The notes under the pieces: model-generated | What the model saw: the letters and a program-made list of their open reading frames with translations, nothing else | Database searches by the model: none | What the model was told of the DNA's origin: nothing | In this document: positions 15,879 to 23,300 of the stretch, in pieces | Layout: each line of letters opens with the position of its first letter | Numbering within the stretch: position 1 is the stretch's first letter | Position numbers and translations under genes: made by a program | Source of the DNA: FW021-bin31 sp964422465 | Lineage (GTDB): Bacteria > Bacteroidota > Bacteroidia > Chitinophagales > Chitinophagaceae | Direction of reading: 5' to 3' | NCBI GenBank assembly: GCA_964422465.1 | Contig: CAYRBD010000024.1 | Location: 1-37,700, forward strand | Length of the DNA stretch: 37,700 nt

Positions 15879-18002
15879 TTAAGCTAAAAGCTGAAAGGCC
15901 ACCAAACTGAAAATATAAGCCAGACCGGTCATATAGACGAACTGGATAGCAGGGATCTTCCAGCCTTTTGTTTCCCGCTTTACAATAGCAAGCGTACTCA
16001 TGCATTGCATGGCGAAAGCGTAAAAAAGCATCAGAGACAGGCCCGTCGCCAGTGTAAATACCTTTGTTCCATCCGGATGTCTCGCATTCTGCATTTTTTC
16101 AGTCAGGGTCATGCGCCCCAGATTTGGATCATCACCAACACTGTATATGGTTGCCATGGTTCCGACAAAAACCTCTCTTGCCGCAAAGGAAGTGATCAAT
16201 GCAATACCGATTTTCCAGTCAAAACCCAGAGGCCGGATAACAGGCTCTACCGCTTTCCCGAGATAACCGGCAAATGAGTTTTCCAGTTTTTCCCCCTGCA
16301 TTTCCTGTTGCAATTCCTCCGCTTGTGCCGGATGAGACTGTATTTCAGCAGTATAATGTTGTTCTATCTGGCTGATCTTGTGACCGGGGCCAAATGAAGC
16401 CAAAAACCAGAGAACCAGCGAAATAATCAAAATGATTTTTCCGGCTTCTGTAACAAAAATACGTCCCTTCTCTATCATCGTGGTAAACACGTTTTTCCAC
16501 CGCGGCATGCGATAAGTAGGGAGCTCCATGATAAAATGGCTTTTACCTTTTACCCGGATAATGAATTTCATTACAAAAGCAGCCAGCATGGACATGAAAA
16601 AGCCAATAAAATACATCCCCATCATTACAAGACCTTGAAGGCTGACAAATCCCCATAAATAGTTGTTGGGAATGATAAGTGAAATGATAATGACATAAAT
16701 CGGGAGCCGGGCAGAACAAGGCATGAGCGGAGTGACTAGGATGGTAATAAGTCGTTCTTTCTTATTTTCTATACTTCGGGTGGCCATAATAGCGGGGACA
16801 GCACAGGCAATCCCACTCACTAAAGGCATGACAGAGCGTCCGTTTAGTCCTGATTGTCTCATAATCCGGTCGGTCAGAAAACTAATGCGGGCCATATAAC
16901 CGGTATCTTCAAGTAAAGTAATAAAGCCAAAAAGGATCATGATTTGCGGGATAAAAACAGCAACCCCACTAATGCCTGCGATAAGGCCATTGACCAACAG
17001 GTCTGCAAACCATCCGGTCGGTAAAACTTGCCCGAGCCAGGCTCCCAATTGAGAAAATCCCCATTCTATGGCATCCATCGGATATTCTGCAAAAGAAAAA
17101 ATACACTGGAAAATAAAAAGCAGGACAGCCAGCATGATGACATACCCCCAGAAGCGATGCAACAATACATTATCAATTTTTTCTGTGATAAGTTTCTTGT
17201 AAAGAGGATCTCGTTGTGTTACCGTATTGTGCATGATCTGTTTTATTCTTGCATAGCGTTGCAAGACCTCTTTTCCCTGGATACGGGATTTATTAAACTC
17301 ATTTTCAGTTAATATATTTTGTATGGCCAGCCGCTGTCCCCCATTCAAAAAGCGCAGTTCCTCCACGTTGGAAGCAATATGCAAGGCTGCATAAGGGCTG
17401 CTGACTGTGACAAATTGTGCAACCCCTTCTACTACGTCAGGAATCACTTCGGTTGCATTCACAAAGAAATGAGCCGGCATTTGGTACTGCTTTTCTGCAG
17501 TGAGAATCAGAGCTTTCTTTAATTGAGAAATCCCCTTATTCTTTCGTGGGTTAATGGCTACAACAGGAACGCCGAGTTCCCGTTCTAATCCTTGTATGTC
17601 AATTTCAGTACCGTTCTTTTTGGCCAGGTCCATCATGGTAAGGCCGATAACGGTAGGTATTTTTAAGTCTATTATCTGAGAACAAAAAAGTAAATTCCTT
17701 TTGAGGTTTGAGGCATCAGCCACGATGACAATTATATCCGGTTTATCGTTGTTATCCGGGTTTAACAGGATGTCGTAGGTAACCAACTCATCGGCACTTT
17801 TGGGATAGAGGCTGTAAGTACCGGGAAGGTCTATTATATTCGCATTCCAATTCTCATTCAGGTGGCAGTTGCCGGTTTTCTTATCCACGGTAACTCCCGG
17901 GAAATTACCCACTTTCTGATTCAGTCCGGTTAGGGAATTGAATAAGGAACTTTTTCCACTATTAGGATTACCGACTAATGCGATATTTATCTTTTCATGC
18001 AT
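15879..18002 (-). CDS. feoB: Ferrous iron transporter B
   Basis: A 707-residue Fe2+ importer with an N-terminal G domain and a membrane domain. G1 is GNPNSGKSS (residues 11-19), a switch follows in GNFPGVTVD, and G3 is DLPGTYS (58-64). The position of G4, normally NxxD, reads TMMD (122-125). The membrane part carries the FeoB signatures FIPQIMILFGFITLLEDTGYMAR and SGLNGRSVMPLVSGIACAVPAIMATR. I chose the ATG at 18002; an in-frame TTG at 18014 falls inside a perfect -7 element. No feoA is adjacent or fused. Confidence 0.95.
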   Translation of the reverse strand: MHEKINIALVGNPNSGKSSLFNSLTGLNQKVGNFPGVTVDKKTGNCHLNENWNANIIDLPGTYSLYPKSADELVTYDILLNPDNNDKPDIIVIVADASNLKRNLLFCSQIIDLKIPTVIGLTMMDLAKKNGTEIDIQGLERELGVPVVAINPRKNKGISQLKKALILTAEKQYQMPAHFFVNATEVIPDVVEGVAQFVTVSSPYAALHIASNVEELRFLNGGQRLAIQNILTENEFNKSRIQGKEVLQRYARIKQIMHNTVTQRDPLYKKLITEKIDNVLLHRFWGYVIMLAVLLFIFQCIFSFAEYPMDAIEWGFSQLGAWLGQVLPTGWFADLLVNGLIAGISGVAVFIPQIMILFGFITLLEDTGYMARISFLTDRIMRQSGLNGRSVMPLVSGIACAVPAIMATRSIENKKERLITILVTPLMPCSARLPIYVIIISLIIPNNYLWGFVSLQGLVMMGMYFIGFFMSMLAAFVMKFIIRVKGKSHFIMELPTYRMPRWKNVFTTMIEKGRIFVTEAGKIILIISLVLWFLASFGPGHKISQIEQHYTAEIQSHPAQAEELQQEMQGEKLENSFAGYLGKAVEPVIRPLGFDWKIGIALITSFAAREVFVGTMATIYSVGDDPNLGRMTLTEKMQNARHPDGTKVFTLATGLSLMLFYAFAMQCMSTLAIVKRETKGWKIPAIQFVYMTGLAYIFSLVAFQLLA

Positions 18003-18011
18003 GTGTACTGC

Positions 18012-18019
18012 CAAAGGTA
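18012..18019 (-). promoter_or_regulatory. -7 promoter element of feoB
   Basis: TACCTTTG on the minus strand matches TAnnTTTG exactly, but it ends only 9 bases before the ATG. If it is real, the mRNA leader is a few bases at most. A TTG lies 17 bases further upstream, slightly closer than the usual 19. Confidence 0.4.
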
Positions 18020-18087
18020 GATTTTAAACAATATCCCAATTATCGTTAACGGGAAAAATCTTTGCCTGAACGGGAAATTATCCTTGT

Positions 18088-19290
18088 TTAAAACGAAGAT
18101 TCGGATTGTACTGCTTGAATGACTTCAAGGAGAAGGCGACAGGCTTTTTCAATATCTTCTTCACTAATGTTTAAAGGAGGAGCAAGCCGCAAACATTGGG
18201 GCGCCGATAAAAAAGTATCCGTAATGATTCCTTTCCTGATACAGCCCTCAATAACTTTTTTATTGAAATCAAAAGATTCAAACTCTACGGCCATCATTAA
18301 CCCACGGCTCCTGACTGCTTTAATGGCAGGATGTTTAAGCTGTTTTAGAAACAACGCTTCTTTTTTGAATACCCCCTTGATTAAGTTTTCCCTTTGCAGT
18401 ACATTGAAAGCGGCAAGTCCTGCGGCGCAACTTACAGGATTCCCGCCAAAGGTGGTAATATGCCCTAACTCAGGCCGGGAGGTCAAAGTATGCATGATCT
18501 CCCGATTGGCAATAAAGGCTCCAAGAGGCAGGCCGCCTCCCAGCGATTTGGCCAAAACCAATACATCGGGCACAACATCAAACTGTTCGAAGGCCCATAG
18601 GGAACCATTGCGGCCCATCCCGCATTGTACTTCATCCAAAATCAATAACGTCCCTGTATCCGTGCACTTTTGCCTTAAAGCCTGTAACCATTGCTTATCG
18701 GGAATAACAACCCCGGCAGTACCCTGAATAGTTTCTGCTACAACGGCGGCTGTTCGGGAAGTGATCTCTTTTAAATCCTCCCGATGATTATATCGCAAAT
18801 GCCTGATGTCCGGCAGCAGGGGGCGAAAGGCATTTCTTCGGTATTCATCCCCATACAAGCTTAAAGCGCCTTGGGTAGAACCATGATAACTATATCTGAA
18901 TCCGGCTATCTCTGTTCGTCCTGTGGCCCTTTTTGCCAATTTCATGGCTCCTTCAATAGCTTCAGTCCCCGAATTTGTAAAATATACATTATTCAGGGAG
19001 GCTGGAAGCGACCCGGTGAGCGCTGCCGCATATTGAACTTGAGGCGCTTCTGCAAATTCCCCATATACAATTAAATGCATATATTGCTCAACCTGTTCCT
19101 GAACCGCTTTGATCACCTCGGGATGACTGTGTCCGATATTGCAAACACTCACTCCTGAAATCAGGTCAAGGTATTCTTTTCCTTCGGCGTCCCACATCCT
19201 GGTTCCTCCGGCTTTCACAATCTCTAATCCTGCCGGCTCATTGGAAGTTTGAGCAACATGTCGGAAAAACAGCTGTTTATTGGTTGACAT
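18088..19290 (-). CDS. Class III (acetylornithine/ornithine-type) PLP aminotransferase
   Basis: A 400-residue PLP-dependent class III aminotransferase. Visible landmarks are the cofactor-phosphate region YFTNSGTEAIEGAMKLA, the FRYSYHGSTQGALS segment, the LLILDEVQCGMGR signature with the cofactor Asp, and the Schiff-base Lys in VLAKSLGGGLPLGAF. HITTFGGNPVSCAAGLA follows. The family includes acetylornithine, ornithine and 4-aminobutyrate aminotransferases; without arginine-pathway neighbours I do not name the substrate. The ATG at 19290 is preferred to an in-frame TTG at 19296. A perfect TATTTTTG lies 14 bases before it. It follows corA by about 52 bases on the same strand. Confidence 0.88.
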   Translation of the reverse strand: MSTNKQLFFRHVAQTSNEPAGLEIVKAGGTRMWDAEGKEYLDLISGVSVCNIGHSHPEVIKAVQEQVEQYMHLIVYGEFAEAPQVQYAAALTGSLPASLNNVYFTNSGTEAIEGAMKLAKRATGRTEIAGFRYSYHGSTQGALSLYGDEYRRNAFRPLLPDIRHLRYNHREDLKEITSRTAAVVAETIQGTAGVVIPDKQWLQALRQKCTDTGTLLILDEVQCGMGRNGSLWAFEQFDVVPDVLVLAKSLGGGLPLGAFIANREIMHTLTSRPELGHITTFGGNPVSCAAGLAAFNVLQRENLIKGVFKKEALFLKQLKHPAIKAVRSRGLMMAVEFESFDFNKKVIEGCIRKGIITDTFLSAPQCLRLAPPLNISEEDIEKACRLLLEVIQAVQSESSF

Positions 19291-19304
19291 CTTCAAAATT
19301 TATG

Positions 19305-19312
19305 CAAAAATA
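19305..19312 (-). promoter_or_regulatory. -7 promoter element of the aminotransferase gene
   Basis: TATTTTTG on the minus strand matches TAnnTTTG exactly, 14 bases before the ATG. It suggests that the aminotransferase is transcribed separately from corA. Confidence 0.4.
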
Positions 19313-19342
19313 ACAAGGAAAGAGGACTATAAAGGAGGAGAC

Positions 19343-20479
19343 TTAGAACCATTTCCGCTTTTTAAAAATAAAGAGCATAGTAAAAAATAACAGAGCCATC
19401 ACGATCAGCGTTAAATAATAACCATATTTGGTATGCAACTCCGGCATGTGATCGAAATTCATACCGTAAATCCCGGCGATGAGAGTTAGAGGCGTGAAGA
19501 GTGCGGTAACAATAGCCAATACTTTCATGATCTCATTCATCTTTAAGCCTACCTGGTTGATATAAAGTCCCTGCAGATTTAACAGCAAATCACGATAAGA
19601 ATCAATGATTTCATTTGCCTGAAGAGCGTGGTCATAAACGTCCTTATAATATTGTCGGGATTTATCTTTGATTAAAGGATTTTCAGATTTTAGAATTCCG
19701 TTGACAATATCCCTGATGGGCAGGATTGTGCGTCGCAGTAGGCTAACATTTTGCCGATAACGATTTAAATATACAAGGGTACTTGAATTGGGCAGCTGTA
19801 TGATCCGTTCCTCCATGTCTTCAATTTGCAACCCCGTTTTCTCGATAACCGTAAAATAATCATCTACTATGGTATCTATCAGACTATAAAAGAGGAAATC
19901 CGGGCTTCTCTCTCTTATTTTTGATTGAGAGGTTTGAAGCTTTTGTTCAACCTGATCAAACAAATGCATATTGTTATCCTCTTGAAAAGAAAGAACCGTA
20001 TTTTCACTTAAAAGGAGACTTATCTGCTGTTTTTCTATTTCATTTGTTTCTGTTATCGTATTAACTTCTGTATTTTGCTTGAAAGTGGGTAACAAACAAA
20101 AAATGCTGTTGTTTAACTCATCCATTTTGGCCCTTTGTCCGGTGCTGAGAATGTCTTCAATAGTTAGCTGATGAATTTTAAAATGAGCGCATAACGTTTT
20201 TATATCCTGAGTACGGAGACCGGTTACCCGTATCCAACTGAACTTGCTATTGGAATAAGCGGCTAAAAGAGACTGAACATTGTCAAAGGCCTTTTTGGAA
20301 AAAGAGTTTTTATCATAATCAAAAAGAAAATAAGTTACCTTGGTAGCTTCCTCCCGTGCGCTGTCTTCGCTGGCAGGGTTAAAAGTAAATACCTTAGAAG
20401 ACTTCTTTCGAAAAGGTCCGGGTAAATGGGATCTCCCGATATTCGAATTCTTTTTTAAATTGGATTTTCTTTTTTTCAT
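19343..20479 (-). CDS. corA: CorA-type magnesium/cobalt transporter
   Basis: A 378-residue CorA/MIT family channel. A long soluble N-terminal domain (about 1-310) ends in the stalk helix, followed by two transmembrane helices at the C-terminus. The signature GMN (339-341, in IYGMNFDHMPEL) lies in the loop between them, and the protein ends with the basic FKKRKWF. The first 35 residues are very basic (MKKRKSNLKKN), longer than in many homologues. The ATG overlaps the RES toxin stop in an ATGA, so CorA synthesis is probably coupled to translation of the toxin gene. The 19291-19342 stretch after it holds only the next promoter element. Confidence 0.93.
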   Translation of the reverse strand: MKKRKSNLKKNSNIGRSHLPGPFRKKSSKVFTFNPASEDSAREEATKVTYFLFDYDKNSFSKKAFDNVQSLLAAYSNSKFSWIRVTGLRTQDIKTLCAHFKIHQLTIEDILSTGQRAKMDELNNSIFCLLPTFKQNTEVNTITETNEIEKQQISLLLSENTVLSFQEDNNMHLFDQVEQKLQTSQSKIRERSPDFLFYSLIDTIVDDYFTVIEKTGLQIEDMEERIIQLPNSSTLVYLNRYRQNVSLLRRTILPIRDIVNGILKSENPLIKDKSRQYYKDVYDHALQANEIIDSYRDLLLNLQGLYINQVGLKMNEIMKVLAIVTALFTPLTLIAGIYGMNFDHMPELHTKYGYYLTLIVMALLFFTMLFIFKKRKWF

Positions 20480-20934
20480 TTCTTAAGGCGTTTATCGAAT
20501 ACGAAAGGATGCACCTCTTTTATTTGAATTTTAACAGCATCAGGATGGGAAGGATTAATTAGCAGGTTGTATTCTTCCGGTATAATAACGGAAGGAACCT
20601 TTAAAAGGGCTGTATCCCCTTTATTGAGCCATCGGTCTCCAAAAGGTTGGGTAGTGGGGCGGATGGCTATTGTTTGCCAGTCTGCTGGTAGGTTTTTTAT
20701 GGAGAGGCTTTGGATAGCCAGAGAATCCGGTATATGCAGGATAGCCAGGCAAAGATCAGAAGGAAGATTTTTTTGGGGAATATGTGCTAAAGCTTCGAGT
20801 GCGGCCAGAGAGCGGCTACAGGCGGTATAGACGACTGCCCTGCCTTTGCTATTCCATCTGCCGCCATTAGCTCGTGCTCCCGTCCCGGAAAGGTCTTTTA
20901 TATACTTACATTTTGAAATGCGGAAAACTTCCAT
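20476..20934 (-). CDS. RES-domain toxin (NAD+ phosphorylase or glycohydrolase)
   Basis: A 152-residue RES-family toxin. Known members (such as MbcT) degrade NAD+ and stop growth. The family residues are visible: Arg26 in GGRWNSKG, Tyr36 in VVYTA, Glu47 in AALEALAH, and the C-terminal VPSVIIPEEYNLLINPSH. Arg, Tyr and Glu at these places form the active pocket in characterised members. An in-frame GTG at 20940 starts right after the antitoxin stop and would add two residues; the ATG at 20934 is the alternative used here. The antitoxin gene is immediately upstream and corA immediately downstream (4-bp overlap). Confidence 0.9.
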   Translation of the reverse strand: MEVFRISKCKYIKDLSGTGARANGGRWNSKGRAVVYTACSRSLAALEALAHIPQKNLPSDLCLAILHIPDSLAIQSLSIKNLPADWQTIAIRPTTQPFGDRWLNKGDTALLKVPSVIIPEEYNLLINPSHPDAVKIQIKEVHPFVFDKRLKK

Positions 20935-20940
20935 AAGCAC

Positions 20941-21393
20941 TTACGCAAATACCCCATGTTCTATACGGCCCAACTCCTCCAAAACAAGTTGAAAACCAAA
21001 AGAAGTATCTAAAAAATAAATAGGGGCTTCTTGTTCAAAAGCAGGCAGTGGAGTCCGAAGCCAGTCATTGAAGTTGTCAGCCGTTTCAAAAACTGATATC
21101 CCCTTATGATAAAGCTGGGCGAGAAGAATAGCTCTTTCAGAAGCTTCGGATGAAAGCGCATCATCGGGATGGTAACGTTGAAGTGTCCTTTCGGAAATGT
21201 GAAGGACTTTGGCTAATTCGTGCATGGTAAAAGAAAGTTTTTTGGAGAGTTGAAGGAGATATTTCTTTAAGATACCCTGCCTGGACAGGCTGATTAAATC
21301 AAAATTAAGGAGACCATAGGTGGGAGATGTCTCTGCTACGAAGATATCTTTGGATATCTCTTCGGAATTGAAAGAATAACCTGACTTTTTCAT
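20941..21393 (-). CDS. Xre/MbcA/ParS-type antitoxin of the RES toxin
   Basis: A 150-residue antitoxin. A helix-turn-helix covers about residues 55-75 (TMHELAKVLHISERTLQRYH), and the C-terminal toxin-binding domain (MbcA/ParS/Xre, DUF2384 type) covers about 85-148, including FNDWLRTPLPAF and the closing LEELGRIEHGVFA. Such antitoxins wrap the RES toxin, plug its active site and repress their own promoter. The gene starts the antitoxin-toxin-corA series. A perfect -7 element lies at 21411-21418, between two similar 11-base repeats. Confidence 0.9.
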   Translation of the reverse strand: MKKSGYSFNSEEISKDIFVAETSPTYGLLNFDLISLSRQGILKKYLLQLSKKLSFTMHELAKVLHISERTLQRYHPDDALSSEASERAILLAQLYHKGISVFETADNFNDWLRTPLPAFEQEAPIYFLDTSFGFQLVLEELGRIEHGVFA

Positions 21394-21400
21394 AATTCAG

Positions 21401-21431
21401 ACATTTAGCCCAAATTTACAACATTTTGTCC
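21401..21431. promoter_or_regulatory. Antitoxin promoter with phased direct repeats
   Basis: TAAATTTG on the minus strand at 21411-21418 matches the -7 consensus, 17 bases before the antitoxin ATG. Two repeats, ACATTTAGCCC (21401-21411) and ACATTTTGTCC (21421-21431), 9 of 11 identical and 20 bases apart, flank it. This fits an autoregulatory operator of the Xre antitoxin, which is inference. Confidence 0.4.
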
Positions 21432-21454
21432 GATTTAAAAAATTTTTTAAAAAA

Positions 21455-21475
21455 AACCTCTCAAAATGAGAGGTT
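21455..21475 (-). terminator. Rho-independent terminator of rpsT
   Basis: A perfect 8-bp stem AACCTCTC / GAGAGGTT with a 5-base loop is followed, on the minus strand, by a run of eight T and further AT-rich bases. It lies 26 bases beyond the rpsT stop and is the clearest terminator in the window. Confidence 0.85.
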
Positions 21476-21501
21476 CCTTATCTTAATAAAGTGAATTTTA
21501 A

Positions 21502-21765
21502 TTATTGAGCAGTGGTCAACTGGTTAACATGCTTAGTCAGTTTACTTTTCAAATTGGCCGCCTTATTCCGATGGATAATGCCACGTTTATATAATTTATC
21601 TACCATAGAGATGGTCTGGGGAAGCTTTTCTGCAGCCTCTTTCTGGTCTTTCAGTTTTCTGAGGTCACGAATTGCGTTCCGGGTGGTTTTTCCGTAATAC
21701 CGGTTACGTTCATTACGCTTTATTGCCTGGCGGCTGTGTTTTTTAGTTGCTGAATGATTAGCCAT
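21502..21765 (-). CDS. rpsT: 30S ribosomal protein S20
   Basis: An 87-residue basic protein that binds 16S rRNA early in small-subunit assembly. The start MANHSATKKHSRQAIKRNERNR is the family hallmark, followed by RNAIRDLRKLKD and a second basic half ending KGIIHRN-like and LKSKLTKHVNQL. Length is normal. It is a one-gene transcription unit with its own matched promoter and terminator. Between its end and the antitoxin gene lies only the terminator and antitoxin promoter. Confidence 0.96.
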   Translation of the reverse strand: MANHSATKKHSRQAIKRNERNRYYGKTTRNAIRDLRKLKDQKEAAEKLPQTISMVDKLYKRGIIHRNKAANLKSKLTKHVNQLTTAQ

Positions 21766-21793
21766 ATTGGTTACTTTCTATAAATTTGGGTTG

Positions 21794-21824
21794 CAAAGGT
21801 ATAAATTTTACTTAATATCGCAAA
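21794..21824 (-). promoter_or_regulatory. Complete Bacteroidota promoter of rpsT
   Basis: On the minus strand, TTTG (21821-21824), a 19-base spacer and TACCTTTG (21794-21801) match the known -33/-7 consensus in both elements and spacing. The leader to the ATG at 21765 is about 22-25 bases. Confidence 0.8.
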
Positions 21825-21842
21825 TTATAACTTTTCCGTTTT

Positions 21843-22478
21843 TTACGGGATGTTCATGTATTTGTGTATTTGTAATGAAATTGCCCATTCCGGATGGGCT
21901 TTTACATAATCGATGATCAGGGGAGTCATCGTTTCCGCCCGGCTCCATTCCGGTTGCAGGAAAAGGCGGCATTGCGCAGGTACCCGTGCGGCATAATCCT
22001 CCGCCCATTTAAAATCGCTTTTATTGTAAATAACAACTTTTAACTCCTGGGCACGTTCACAAATTTCATCCACAGGAGCCTTAAATTTTTTAGGAGATAA
22101 ACAGATCCAGTCAATTGAGCCCCTTAAAGGATGAGCGCCTGAAGTTTCAATATGAGTACGAAAACCTGCTTTATGAAGACGTTCACAAAGGTAATCCAGT
22201 GCATATAAAGTAGGCTCTCCACCCGTAATAACCGCAATATTTGAAGGATGCTTTGCCGCTTTCTCAACAATCTGGTCCACCGGTACCACAGGGTGGTCAG
22301 ACTCCGTCCAACTTTCTTTTACATCGCACCAGACACAACCAACATCACATCCGGCAAGGCGGATAAAATAGGCGGCATGACCCTGGAAAGCGCCTTCTCC
22401 CTGAATCGTATAAAAGGCTTCCATCAGGGGAAGCATAGTCCCCTTCTGTACGCCTTCAACTTCCGCATCTGATCTCAT
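21843..22478 (-). CDS. queE: 7-carboxy-7-deazaguanine synthase
   Basis: A 211-residue radical SAM enzyme of queuosine and 7-deazaguanine synthesis, converting 6-carboxytetrahydropterin to 7-carboxy-7-deazaguanine. The substrate motif YTIQGEGAFQG is at about residues 23-33, the [4Fe-4S] ligands are Cys44, Cys48 and Cys51 (CDVGCVWC), and the Gly-rich TGGEPTLY follows. The CX3CX2C spacing is canonical. No queC, queD or queF is nearby. The gene follows folD by 27 bases on the same strand and shows no strong promoter of its own, so co-transcription with folD is likely. Confidence 0.92.
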   Translation of the reverse strand: MRSDAEVEGVQKGTMLPLMEAFYTIQGEGAFQGHAAYFIRLAGCDVGCVWCDVKESWTESDHPVVPVDQIVEKAAKHPSNIAVITGGEPTLYALDYLCERLHKAGFRTHIETSGAHPLRGSIDWICLSPKKFKAPVDEICERAQELKVVIYNKSDFKWAEDYAARVPAQCRLFLQPEWSRAETMTPLIIDYVKAHPEWAISLQIHKYMNIP

Positions 22479-22505
22479 TATTAAACAAAGGTTTTGGATG
22501 TCAAA

Positions 22506-23268
22506 CTAATTCATGCCGGCTTTAGGCCCAATAGCTGCGTTATAGGTGTTTTTTAAGAGTGCGGCACGGGTCATGGGACCTACTCCCCCGGGAACGGGGG
22601 TNNNNNNNNNNNNNNNNNNNNNNNNNNNNNNNNNNNNNNNNNNNNNNNNNNNNNNNNNNNNNNNNNNNNNNNNNNNNNNNNNNNNNNNNNNNNNNNNNNN
22701 NAGTAACCGTACAATTGCCATAAGGGGCGTTTCGGCTTAGCAAAATACTCATTGGCGTTCCCACAATATTGCTTCTGCCAATGACCACAGCCCGTTTACC
22801 TGCAGTTTCAATCTTGTAATGTTCCAGCATAAGCAGGATACCAAAAGGGGTGGCCGGAATAAAAGTGGGCATGCCATTTACCATCTTACCGATGCTGGTA
22901 GGGTGAAAACCGTCCACATCCTTTGAAGGGGAGATGGTGTTGATCACAGTCTCATTTGATATATGAGGAGGCAGCGGAAGCTGAACTAAAATACCATCTA
23001 TTGCAGCATTCTCGTTAAGCAAGGTAATCTGGTCCAGCAGATGTTTCTCAGAGATTTCATTGTCAAAACGCAACAAGGTAGAATCAAAACCAATTTCTTC
23101 ACAATCTTTAACCTTGGAAGCTACATAGGTTTCGCTGGCGCCATCATTGCCCACCAGGACTGCTGCCAGATGGGGATTTTTTTTACCATTTTTCAGCCTT
23201 TTATCTACTGCTTCTTTAAGCTCGGCTTTAACGGTTTTTGCAACCAGTTTGCCATCTAATATTTCCAT
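22506..23268 (-). CDS. folD: Bifunctional methylenetetrahydrofolate dehydrogenase/cyclohydrolase, interrupted by an assembly gap
   Basis: FolD interconverts 5,10-methylene- and 10-formyl-tetrahydrofolate. The N-terminal 189 residues are intact: YVASKVKDCEEIGF carries the catalytic Lys region, then GILVQLPLPPHI, KDVDGFHPTSIGKM, and VVIGRSNIVGTPMSILL for NADP binding. A run of 100 N (22602-22701) follows, and the last 31 residues resume with TPVPGGVGPMTRAALL. The two parts are in different frames only because the N run is not a multiple of three; both flanks end on codon boundaries. By comparison with E. coli FolD about 67 residues are missing, so the true gap is near 200 bases. I see no sign of a broken gene. 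Confidence 0.9.
22602..22701. other. Assembly gap of 100 N
   Basis: Exactly 100 unknown bases, the usual scaffold placeholder. It sits inside folD. Its length is arbitrary and inconsistent with the reading frame. Confidence 0.99.
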
Positions 23269-23273
23269 GACCG

Positions 23274-23281
23274 CAAAGGTA
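23274..23281 (-). promoter_or_regulatory. -7 promoter element of folD
   Basis: TACCTTTG on the minus strand matches TAnnTTTG exactly and lies 5 bases before the folD ATG, giving an unusually short leader, if any. No -33 TTTG is seen. Confidence 0.35.
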
Positions 23282-23300
23282 GTAAAGTTTTAATTCCCTG

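Noticed and set aside
18119..18727. Open frame of 202 codons on the plus strand within the aminotransferase
   Set aside because: The opposite strand encodes a complete class III aminotransferase with all motifs; this frame has low-complexity, Ser/Pro-rich sequence typical of a shadow.
22546..22740. Short frame crossing the N run on the plus strand
   Set aside because: It exists only because unknown bases contain no stop codons; the sequence belongs to folD on the minus strand.
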